Shown: positions 33,575 to 40,960 of the stretch, piece after piece
Layout: each line of letters begins with the position of its first letter
Position numbering within the stretch: the stretch's first letter is position 1
Assembly: GCA_963823895.1 (NCBI GenBank)
Contig: CAWGNG010000031.1
Location: 124,001-188,000, forward strand
Direction of reading: 5' to 3'
Source of the DNA: G963675935 sp963823895
GTDB taxonomy: Bacteria > Planctomycetota > Planctomycetia > Pirellulales > Thermoguttaceae
DNA length: 64,000 nucleotides
Program-made: the position numbers and the translations under genes
Notes under the pieces: generated by a model
What the model saw: only the letters and a program-made list of their open reading frames with translations
Told to the model about the DNA's origin: nothing
Database searches by the model: none

Positions 33575-35842
33575 ATGAATCGACGTCTTGTTCTCCTGAT
33601 CCTCGCCGCGGCAATCGTCCCAGTGGTAGGGGTGGCCGAGACGCCTGCGCCGCAAGACCAACGAATCGAATACCCGAAGACCCGCCGCGTCGATCACGTT
33701 GACACCTACTTCGGCGTCAAGGTGGCCGACCTGTATCGCTGGTTGGAGGCCGACGTGCGGCACGACAAGGCCGTTGCCGATTGGGTGGCGGCCGAGAACC
33801 GGGTGACGAGTCGATATCTGGAGTCGATCCCCGAGCGCGAGACCATCCGCCGCCGGCTCACCGATTTGTGGAACTTCCCGCAGTATGGCGGGGCCTTCAA
33901 AGCCGGCGGGCGATACTACCTGATGAAGAACGACGGCTTGCAAAACCAGCCGGTGCTCTACGTGATGGAGACGCTGGCCGAGCGGCCGCGGCCGATCATC
34001 GACCCTAACACCTGGTCGGCCGACGGCACCATCGCCCTGGGCGGATTGGCGTTCACCAAGGACGGCCGCTATTTGGCCTACGCCCGGGCCGAGGCCGGCT
34101 CCGATTGGCTCATTTGGCAGGTTATGGAGATCGCCAGCGGCCGAGTCCTGCCCGACCGGCTGCAATGGACCAAGTCGGGGCAGGCCGCGTGGACGAAAGG
34201 CGGCAAGGGCTTCTTCTACAGCCGCTACGAGGAGCCGAAGAAGGGGGCCGAGTTTCAGTCGCTCAATTTCAACAGCAAAATCTACTACCATCGGCTCGGC
34301 GACCCGCAGTCGAAAGACTCGTTGACCTACTATCGCCCCGAGCATCCCGAATGGCAGTACGGCGCGGTCGTGACCGAAGACGGCCATTGGCTGGTGATCG
34401 CTACCCATCTGGACAGCGAAGAGCGCAATCGGGTCACGATTGTCGATCTGACAACACCGGGAGCAAAACCGCTCGAAACGACACGTTGGGATGGCAGTTG
34501 CACTGCTATCCCTTGCTCGCTGCAAGGGGGCGGCAGTACAACTGTCGCCCCAACCGTGACAACGCCGGAAGCAAAACCGCTGGAACTGATCGACAATTTC
34601 GAGCATGAATACAGTTTCGTGGGCAACGCCGGGCCGGAGTTCTACTTCAAGACCGATCGGGACGCCCCGCGGCGACGCCTGGTTGCCATCGACATCAGTA
34701 AACTCGATGGGCCGCCAACTTGGAAGGAGATCATCCCCGAAGCCTTGCCGACGCTGATGCACGTCGGCTTTGTCGGCGATCGCTTCATCGCCTCGTATAT
34801 CGAAGACGTCAAGCCGAAGGTCCGCGTGTTCGAGCGAGACGGCCGGCACGTCCGCGACGTGCAGTTTCCGGCCATAGGCACGGCGGCGGGCTTCGGCGGC
34901 GAGCGGACCGACAAGGAGACGTTCTACACCTTCTCCAGCTTCGCCACGCCGCCGAGCATTTATCGCTACGACATGGCCACGGGTGAAAGCACGCTGTTTC
35001 GCCGGCCGGAGTTGAAGTTCAATCCCAACGACTACGAAGTCAAGCAGGTCTTCTATCAGGGCAAAGACGGCACGCGCGTGCCGATGTTCGTCGTGTGTAA
35101 GAAGGGGATCGTGCTGGACGGCTCGAATCCGACGCTGCTGTACGGCTACGGCGGTTTCAACATTTCGGTGTTGCCGGCGTTCTCGGTGTCGCGAGTGGCG
35201 TGGCTGGAGATGGGGGGCGTTTTTGCCCAGCCCAACCTCCGCGGCGGCGGCGAATACGGCGAGGCCTGGCACAAGGCCGGCACGAAGCTGCAAAAGCAGA
35301 ACGTCTTCGACAACTTCATCGCCGCCGCCGAGTGGCTGATCGCCAACAAATACACGCGGGCGGACAAGTTGGCCATCTCCGGGGGCAGCAACGGCGGGCT
35401 GTTGGTCGGCGCAGTGATGACACAACGGCCCGATCTGTTCGGTGCCTGTCTGCCGGCGGTGGGCGTGATGGACATGCTGCGGTTCCAGAAGTTCACCGAA
35501 GGGCGAACCTGGGTCGATGACTACGGCTCGTCCGACAACGAGGCGGAGTTCCAGGCGATTCTCAAGTATTCGCCGTATCACAACGTCAAGCCCGGCGTTT
35601 GCTATCCGGCAACGCTTGTGACCACGGCCGACACCGACGATCGCGTGGTGCCGGGCCACAGTTTCAAGTTCGCCGCCGCCCTGCAATACGCGCAGGCTTG
35701 CGACAAGCCCGTCCTGATCCGCATCGAAACCCGCGCCGGCCACGGCGGCGGCAAACCGACCGGCAAACGCATCGCCGAAGTCACCGACCTCTGGGCGTTT
35801 CTGGTGAGGAACCTGGGAATCAAGCTGCGGCCGGAGCAATGA
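33575..35842 (+). CDS. Prolyl oligopeptidase family serine peptidase (S9A), exported
   Basis: A 755-residue peptidase with a signal sequence (RLVLLILAAAIVPVVGVAET). The N-terminal domain YPKTRRVDHVDTYFGVKVAD and PYRWLE-like start is followed by a seven-bladed propeller and the alpha/beta hydrolase domain. The catalytic Ser is in AISGGSNGGLLVGA, Asp in TDDRVVPGHSFKF and His in RAGHGGGKP. FGACLPAVGVMDMLRF is a further S9A motif. An RP-B element with duplicated flanks is inserted in frame at 34449-34585 in the propeller. It starts 25 bp after the DUF1559 gene. Confidence 0.93.
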   Translation: MNRRLVLLILAAAIVPVVGVAETPAPQDQRIEYPKTRRVDHVDTYFGVKVADLYRWLEADVRHDKAVADWVAAENRVTSRYLESIPERETIRRRLTDLWNFPQYGGAFKAGGRYYLMKNDGLQNQPVLYVMETLAERPRPIIDPNTWSADGTIALGGLAFTKDGRYLAYARAEAGSDWLIWQVMEIASGRVLPDRLQWTKSGQAAWTKGGKGFFYSRYEEPKKGAEFQSLNFNSKIYYHRLGDPQSKDSLTYYRPEHPEWQYGAVVTEDGHWLVIATHLDSEERNRVTIVDLTTPGAKPLETTRWDGSCTAIPCSLQGGGSTTVAPTVTTPEAKPLELIDNFEHEYSFVGNAGPEFYFKTDRDAPRRRLVAIDISKLDGPPTWKEIIPEALPTLMHVGFVGDRFIASYIEDVKPKVRVFERDGRHVRDVQFPAIGTAAGFGGERTDKETFYTFSSFATPPSIYRYDMATGESTLFRRPELKFNPNDYEVKQVFYQGKDGTRVPMFVVCKKGIVLDGSNPTLLYGYGGFNISVLPAFSVSRVAWLEMGGVFAQPNLRGGGEYGEAWHKAGTKLQKQNVFDNFIAAAEWLIANKYTRADKLAISGGSNGGLLVGAVMTQRPDLFGACLPAVGVMDMLRFQKFTEGRTWVDDYGSSDNEAEFQAILKYSPYHNVKPGVCYPATLVTTADTDDRVVPGHSFKFAAALQYAQACDKPVLIRIETRAGHGGGKPTGKRIAEVTDLWAFLVRNLGIKLRPEQ
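34449..34585. repeat. RP-B copy 3 with flanking direct repeats, inside the S9 peptidase gene
   Basis: 29-bp direct repeats at 34449-34477 and 34557-34585 match at 26 of 29 positions and encode TTPGAKPLE and TTPEAKPLE. Between them lies the palindrome 34484-34556 (CGTTGGGATGGCAGTTGCAC facing GTACAACTGTCGCCCCAACC). The repeat offset is 108 bp, exactly 36 codons, so the frame is kept. Confidence 0.9.
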
Positions 35843-35956
35843 TGTCGATCGCGGCGGGCCGTTGCTGTGCTCATGCCGCAGTCCTCTTTACCCTTGCGGC
35901 CGTTTCGGGTTACAATGCAATAGTAAGATTTGCCTGCAAACCCAAGAGAGCCGCTC

Positions 35957-36547
35957 GTGCCAGAAGCCCCCCAACAAAGCGATTTGCCCGCCATTGACCT
36001 GAAAGACCCGATCGTGGCCGCACTGCTGGCTTGGCTTATCCCCGGGCTGGGCCATTGGTATCAGGGGCGGCGGGCGAAAGCGATTCTGTTTTTCGTCTGC
36101 ATCATGGGTCTTTTCGGCTACGGCGTGGTTCTCGGCGGCGGCACCCGCGTCGATCAGGATGGCAACAAGCGTTTCTTGGGCTACGGCCGGGCGGTCTACC
36201 TCTCGATGCACAGCGACAACCTGCGGCTCTACTACATCAGCCAAATCGGCGTCGGCTTGCCCGCCTTTCCCGCACTGTTTCAGGCATACCAGATGAACCA
36301 CCATCGGGCGGTGATTTGGAGTGGGTTCATGGCCCCGCCGCGGCCGGTTGAAGTGGGGTTCAACGATCCCAACAAAGACCAACCCATCGCCCACGACCTC
36401 TACTACTTCCTGAATCGCGACTTTGAATTGGCGACGATCTTCACGGCGGTGGCCGGCTTGTTGAACGTGCTGGTGATCTACGATGCTTTTGCCGGCCCGG
36501 TCGTGATGCAGCCACCCACGAAAAAGGAAGAAGAGGAACCCGCATAG
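35957..36547 (+). CDS. Conserved-type membrane protein, TM2-like (planctomycete)
   Basis: A 196-residue protein with VAALLAWLIPGLGHWYQGRR, a helix-turn motif reminiscent of TM2 domains and of small planctomycete membrane proteins (DUF6677-like; family number from memory). A second hydrophobic segment follows (AILFFVCIMGLFGYGVVLG) and another near the C-terminus (TIFTAVAGLLNVLVIYDAF). The tail KKEEEEPA is duplicated in DNA downstream. GTG at 35957 is preferred because AAGAGAG lies 8 bases upstream; TTG at 35930 is the alternative. The function is unknown. Confidence 0.65.
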   Translation: MPEAPQQSDLPAIDLKDPIVAALLAWLIPGLGHWYQGRRAKAILFFVCIMGLFGYGVVLGGGTRVDQDGNKRFLGYGRAVYLSMHSDNLRLYYISQIGVGLPAFPALFQAYQMNHHRAVIWSGFMAPPRPVEVGFNDPNKDQPIAHDLYYFLNRDFELATIFTAVAGLLNVLVIYDAFAGPVVMQPPTKKEEEEPA

Positions 36548-36636
36548 GTCAACCGATGTTGGGGCGGCAGTTGCACTGCCGACCCGGGATGGCAGTGCAA
36601 CTGCCATCCCAACCGAAGGAAGAGGAACCCACATAG
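36530..36636. repeat. RP-B copy 4 with short flanking direct repeats
   Basis: GAAGAGGAACCCGCATAG at 36530-36547 and GAAGAGGAACCCACATAG at 36619-36636 (17 of 18 identical) flank the palindrome 36557-36614. Copy 1 is the 3' end and stop of the upstream gene; copy 2 provides the GGAAGAGG ribosome binding site of the next gene. Confidence 0.75.
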
Positions 36637-36639
36637 CCC

Positions 36640-36855
36640 ATGTTCAACCTGCTATTGGCCGACCACTCCCGCATCTGGAACAACGATCTCTGGTACGCCG
36701 TGCCGATCGTGATCGCCGTCAGCCTGGTCTATGCGGCCACGCGGCACGAGCAGATGCGTCCGATTCTGGCCCACGCCGGCCGAGTGGCGGTCTGGATCGC
36801 TGGTTTCATGCTCGCTGTGTTTGTCGTGGTCGAGATTGTCTGCTGGTTCATTTAG
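36640..36855 (+). CDS. Small membrane protein
   Basis: A 71-residue protein with two hydrophobic helices, LWYAVPIVIAVSLVYAAT and VAVWIAGFMLAVFVVVEIV, separated by a charged loop RHEQMRPILAHAGR. No known family. GGAAGAGG lies upstream of the ATG within the duplicated end of the previous gene. Before insertion of the RP-B element the two genes were probably separated by only a few bases, so they may form a two-gene membrane unit. Confidence 0.65.
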   Translation: MFNLLLADHSRIWNNDLWYAVPIVIAVSLVYAATRHEQMRPILAHAGRVAVWIAGFMLAVFVVVEIVCWFI

Positions 36856-36870
36856 GGATTCTGCCAAGAC

Positions 36871-37068
36871 GTACTCTTCACGCTCCGCGTGAAGCCAGTG
36901 GCCCTCCACCCCAGGGCCGATCAGTCTTTCAAAATGGGATTGTAGGAGGCGACTCCTGTCGCCGATTCTGTGGCCAATTTCGGGCAATCGGCGACAGGAG
37001 TCGCCTCCTACAACCGAGAACTGATTGGCCCCGCCCTCCGCCTTCCTCTCGCGGAGCGAGAGGAGTAC
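36871..37068. repeat. RP-D arms enclosing RP-C copy 1
   Basis: GTACTCTTCACGCTCCGCGT (36871) and CCTCTCGCGGAGCGAGAGGA ending GTAC (37044-37068) are outer RP-D-like arms. Between them 36940-37014 is RP-C: TTGTAGGAGGCGACTCCTGT facing ACAGGAGTCGCCTCCTACAA. Confidence 0.75.
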
Positions 37069-37085
37069 AGAGCTTGTCGGAAACG

Positions 37086-37733
37086 CTAGAGTTCTTTCCG
37101 CCGTATCTGCAACAGCACGCTCTCGGAGTCCGTGCCCGGCAGCGGATAGGACGTTAGTTTCCGCAGCGACAAATCGTGCATCAGTCCGTGATGGCGTGCC
37201 TCGCCGCGTTCGTCGATCCACGCGGGCCCCTTGAGCACCAGCAGCCGATCGAACGAGTCCCAATGCGGCCGCAGCCATTCCAACAGCTTCCGCAGCCGCG
37301 CCACCGCCCGAACCACCAGCGTGTCGAACCGCCGCTGGGTCAAGACCTCTTCGACGCGGATGTGGAACACGGGCGCCGGCAGCCCGAGCCGCGCGACGAT
37401 GTCGGCCACGGCTTTGGCTTTCTTGCCCACCGATTCCGCGAGCGACATTTTCAGATCGTCGCGGACGATGGCCAGCACCACCCCCGGCACGCCGCCGCCG
37501 GTCCCCACGTCGAGCACCTCCTCGTTCGGCTCAAGAAACTTGGCGAATGCCAGGCTATCGACCAGATCGCGGGCGACGAACTTCTCGTAGTCGGTGTGCC
37601 GCGTCAGGTTGATCTTCGCGTTCCAGTCCCAAAGCAGTTCGCAGTACCGCGCGAGCAACGCGACCTGCGCCGCCGGCAGTTCGATCTGATGCTGGGCGAG
37701 AACGGCGGATAGCGGCAAATCGGGGGAGTTCAA
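37086..37733 (-). CDS. rsmG: 16S rRNA (guanine-527-N7)-methyltransferase RsmG
   Basis: A 215-residue SAM-dependent methyltransferase for G527 of 16S rRNA. Motifs: ELLWDWNAKINLTRHTDYEK, ARDLVDSLAFAKFL, VLDVGTGGGVPGVVLAIV (SAM loop), ESVGKKAKAVADIV and VVRAVARLRKLLEWL. The length matches RsmG when translation starts at the TTG at 37733 (LNSPDLPLSAVLAQ), where family similarity begins; the frame is open to 37874 without similarity. It is divergent from the next gene. Confidence 0.92.
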   Translation of the reverse strand: MNSPDLPLSAVLAQHQIELPAAQVALLARYCELLWDWNAKINLTRHTDYEKFVARDLVDSLAFAKFLEPNEEVLDVGTGGGVPGVVLAIVRDDLKMSLAESVGKKAKAVADIVARLGLPAPVFHIRVEEVLTQRRFDTLVVRAVARLRKLLEWLRPHWDSFDRLLVLKGPAWIDERGEARHHGLMHDLSLRKLTSYPLPGTDSESVLLQIRRKEL

Positions 37734-37837
37734 GGGACGGCCCGTGCGGGTTAGAATGGGATTGCCGATTGTTGATTGTAGATTGGCGGCGGCCAATCGG
37801 CAATGAGTGGTATAATTCTTACGAGAGGAAAAACCAC

Positions 37838-38651
37838 ATGCCGCTGGACCGGGAAGAATACGTCGAACAGGCATACTTCTTTCGCACGCTGCGCGAACGG
37901 ATGCAGCAGAGCATGTCGACGCAAGATCTGCTCGACGCGGTCCGCCAGGAGATTCTGACGACGACGATGCTGCCGTTCGCCATCGACTTCATGGCGGGCG
38001 AGTTGCGGCTTACGGGCGGGTTCGCCACGGCGATGGCCCGGCTGCCGCATTACTTCACGCCGTTTCAGAGCTACGTGGTGGCCGAGGCCGAGAAGGCCGA
38101 GGGGCGCTTCGATTTCCGCATTGCCCTGGAGATTCTCGAACGCGAGGCGGAGTATCGGGCGAAAGGGGCCTCGCCGCAGGGCGCCTTCCTCTTCCAGTTC
38201 GAGGCCCTCTGCCGCAATCGCCTCGGCTACGACCGCGGGCTAGACGCCGTGGCCGGCGACCCGATTTTCGACGACGGCTGGCGGGAGTGGATCATCACGG
38301 TCCGCCGCCAGATCGGCCTGGTCGATTTCGCCGACATGATCTACGTCCGCAGCGAATTGTATCGCAAGACGCGGAAGACGACGGAGAAGCCGGTGCTCTT
38401 CGGCGAGAAGGAGGGGCGGATCGCGATGGCCAATCGCCGCAAGGACCCGCTCTATCTGTTCTCGGCGTTGCAGCGGCACCTGGGCTATCCGGCGGTGCCA
38501 CAGCCGCGGCCGGAAAGACTCGCAGCGGTACCTCGTCCCCGCATTACAGCGCCGCATCGAACGCCTCGAAACCCGCATGGGGCTCCTGGAAGAAGAGCAG
38601 CGCGGGGGCGTCAACTTGTCGCGGTTCTATGCGAGCGGCGAAGGGAAGTGA
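37838..38651 (+). CDS. Conserved-looking hypothetical protein, frameshifted near the 3' end
   Basis: About 271 residues of unknown function. The N-terminus LDREEYVEQAYFFRTLRERM and the segment DLLDAVRQEILTTTMLPFAI read as a well-formed globular, helix-rich protein without membrane segments. The frame changes by one near 38515 (an extra A in GGAAAGAC): the true end is DSQRYLVPALQRRIERLETR followed by MGLLEEEQRGGVNLSRFYAS, a coiled coil. GAGAGG lies upstream of the ATG. It ends 2 bp before the stop codon of the convergent PPIase gene. A long continuation to 40558 in the first frame is a shadow of that gene. Confidence 0.65.
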
Positions 38652-38653
38652 TC

Positions 38654-40669
38654 TCACCGGCTCGGTATCTGCCGCAACGTGGGCAGATTGACGGTGGAGG
38701 GGGCCTTCGACCGCGGCGGCGAATGGCTGGTGTTGCTCAGATAATTGTCGATTGTGGCCGCCTCCTGGATCGCCTCGAATCGCTCGGTCATCGCCACTTG
38801 CACCTTCTTTTCGTAGATGTCGCGGTAGATTTCGTCGCGAACGTCGGCGAAGTTGGTCACTTCCGGCTTGGTGCGTCCCAGGCAGCGGAGGATGATGAAC
38901 TTGTCCTCGACCTGAATGATGCCCGACAGTTCGCCGGCGTGGAGTTTGAAGGCTTCTTCTTCGAGGGCGGGCTGGCCGCCGTGCTGGCGGATGGGCGGCA
39001 CCTCGCCTTGCAGCGCCTGGCTGCCCGGCTCGACGGAATACTGAGCCGCCAACTTGCCGAAGTACTCCGGCGTCTTGTTGTGCTTTCGCGCCATCTCGAA
39101 GACCTGCTCGGCGCGGCGTTGATCGTTCAACACGATTGCCAGGCAGCGGACGCGCTCGCCGTAGTTGGCTTCGAAGCCTTTCTTGAGGTCCTCATTGGTC
39201 ACCTCGATTTTGTCGGCGACGAGTTTTTTCATGGCCACGGTCGGCCAGACGGCGTCACGGCGATAGACCTCGGGCGTGACGCCCTGTTTGGCCATCAAGG
39301 CGAGCCAGGCTCTCACGTCGGGCGAGCCGTCGCTTTTTGCCTTGACGCCCGCCGCCGCCAGCCGCTCGATTTCGCGTTCGACGTCGTCGTCGGTCACGGT
39401 GACGCCCTGTTTCTTGCATTCCAGATCGATCAACGTGCGGTTGATGGTGCCTTCGAGGACTTCCCGCCCGTGGCGTGCGATGCAATCCTCGGCCAACTCG
39501 CGGATCGTGATCTGATCGTCGTAGACGGTGGCGGCCACGCCCGGCATCTTCTGCCGCTTGACCGGATCGTTCCAGACGATTTGGATGGCCTGTTGCTTCT
39601 TCGCGTCGTCCTGCAAGACGCGGAAGACGTCCTGGGCAATCGCCCGCATCTTGCGGTCGCGGAGGAAAGCGAACAGTTTCGGGGCGACTTCTTTATAGGA
39701 GACTTCGCGGGGGGGAATCGCCTCTTCGCGTTTGAGAATCAGGTACTGCCCGCCCGCGTGGATTACCGGCGTGATCTCGCCGTCGCGGATATTGAACACG
39801 GCGTCCTCGATCTCCGGGTAGCTTCCGTGTCGGCGAATCGGGTTAATCACCCCCTTGACGGCCGCGCTGGAGGCGTCTTCCGACTCGCGTTTGGCAAGCT
39901 CGCCGAAATCGTTGGGATTGGCCAGCGCTTTCGCCCGCAACTGACTGGCCTTCTCCGGGCTGCTGGCCGAGATCAGCCGGACTCGGATCTGCTCGCCGTA
40001 CTGCGTGTCGTATTCCGCCCGCACCTCCTGTTGGCTCACGTGGATTTGCTCGCCGGCCAGCTTGCGCAGCGCGATCGTCGGCCAGATAATGTCGTCGGCG
40101 TATTGCTCGGGCGAAACGTTCCGCTCCTGCTTGAGCATCTTCAGCCACTGGTCGACGGGAATCTTGAAGCGGGCGGCCATCTCCTCGACCTCAGCGTTCA
40201 CCTCGCGGCGTGTCACCTTGATGCCGCGGCGCTGACATTCGAGCATGATCAACCGCTTGTTGACCATGCTCTCCAGCACCTCCTTGCCGAAATGGCGCAA
40301 GCAGTCGCGGGCGAGATCCTCGCGGCTGATCCGCCGCGTGTTCACCGTGGCAACGATCGGCGGGATCGACTCGTCGGAACGATTCTTGGCGGCGGCAGAG
40401 CGGCGGGGCGGCTCGGGCTCGCGGGCCTCGGCCGCGGCATCCGACGCGCGCGACGGGCGATCGGAGAAGCGAACGTCGCTGTCGGTTCGGCCCGACGGAT
40501 CGGCGTTGGCAGGCGGCGTGCCCCAGTAATAGCGAGCCACGCCGCACAGCACGATTAGCGCGAGGCCGAGCACGATTTTCGGCCATCTCGGGGTAGTTTT
40601 CCTCTCGTTTACGCCAGTTTTTGCCGCGCAGCCGGAGCGGGTTGCCGGTCTTGAAGCGTCTTGGGTCAT
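38654..40669 (-). CDS. SurA/PpiC-like peptidylprolyl isomerase with tandem modules
   Basis: A 671-residue membrane-anchored chaperone-like protein. A signal anchor (IVLGLALIVLCGVARYYWG) is followed by a Ser/Arg-rich linker and two homologous modules of about 250 residues. Each has a SurA-type N-terminal helical domain (GKEVLESMVNKRLIMLECQR; GREVLEGTINRTLIDLECKK) and a parvulin-like domain (PIRRHGSYPEIEDAVFNIRD; PIRQHGGQPALEEEAFKLHA). The duplication is internal and easily seen. It probably works in the periplasm on exported proteins. AAGGAGGAACCC precedes the ATG at 40669. Confidence 0.85.
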   Translation of the reverse strand: MTQDASRPATRSGCAAKTGVNERKTTPRWPKIVLGLALIVLCGVARYYWGTPPANADPSGRTDSDVRFSDRPSRASDAAAEAREPEPPRRSAAAKNRSDESIPPIVATVNTRRISREDLARDCLRHFGKEVLESMVNKRLIMLECQRRGIKVTRREVNAEVEEMAARFKIPVDQWLKMLKQERNVSPEQYADDIIWPTIALRKLAGEQIHVSQQEVRAEYDTQYGEQIRVRLISASSPEKASQLRAKALANPNDFGELAKRESEDASSAAVKGVINPIRRHGSYPEIEDAVFNIRDGEITPVIHAGGQYLILKREEAIPPREVSYKEVAPKLFAFLRDRKMRAIAQDVFRVLQDDAKKQQAIQIVWNDPVKRQKMPGVAATVYDDQITIRELAEDCIARHGREVLEGTINRTLIDLECKKQGVTVTDDDVEREIERLAAAGVKAKSDGSPDVRAWLALMAKQGVTPEVYRRDAVWPTVAMKKLVADKIEVTNEDLKKGFEANYGERVRCLAIVLNDQRRAEQVFEMARKHNKTPEYFGKLAAQYSVEPGSQALQGEVPPIRQHGGQPALEEEAFKLHAGELSGIIQVEDKFIILRCLGRTKPEVTNFADVRDEIYRDIYEKKVQVAMTERFEAIQEAATIDNYLSNTSHSPPRSKAPSTVNLPTLRQIPSR

Positions 40670-40812
40670 TATGGGGTTCCTCCTTAAACCTTTATTTTGC
40701 ATATCCTTACGTGCGCCCACCTCCGAGGCGCTTACATCGACGGGTGCGGCAGTATAGACGCCCCCTTCCCTGCGGAGCAAGCCCGAAATTTCGCCGAGCG
40801 GCGGTAACGGAT

Positions 40813-40837
40813 CGCCGCCCTGCGGGCGGCGGCTAAA
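40813..40837. repeat. RP-E partial copy
   Basis: GCCGCCCTGCGGGCGGCGGC followed by TAAAC, a short single-arm version of RP-E between the divergent PPIase and glycan-cluster genes. Confidence 0.5.
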
Positions 40838-40960
40838 CGGGGCGGTTTAACATGCCGCGGCGCCGAAACGCGAAATCCGTCTTGTCCCGCTTCCCCGCAG
40901 TGAAGTAAGATCGCCACTCACGTTATGCTACGCAACCCCCGCATGGATGCTAGGTGGGCT

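Noticed and set aside
33569..35839. 756-codon open frame on the minus strand opposite the S9 peptidase
   Set aside because: It mirrors a gene with a signal peptide and an intact Ser-Asp-His site; long antisense frames are common in GC-rich DNA, and its translation has no recognisable motif.
37734..37874. N-terminal extension of rsmG to an ATG at 37874
   Set aside because: It would overlap the divergent gene at 37838 and has no RsmG similarity; the TTG at 37733 fits the family length.
38652..40558. Long plus-strand frame continuing the hypothetical gene at 37838 to 929 codons
   Set aside because: After 38515 it is antisense to the parvulin gene. A one-base frame change gives a sensible coiled-coil end at 38651 instead.
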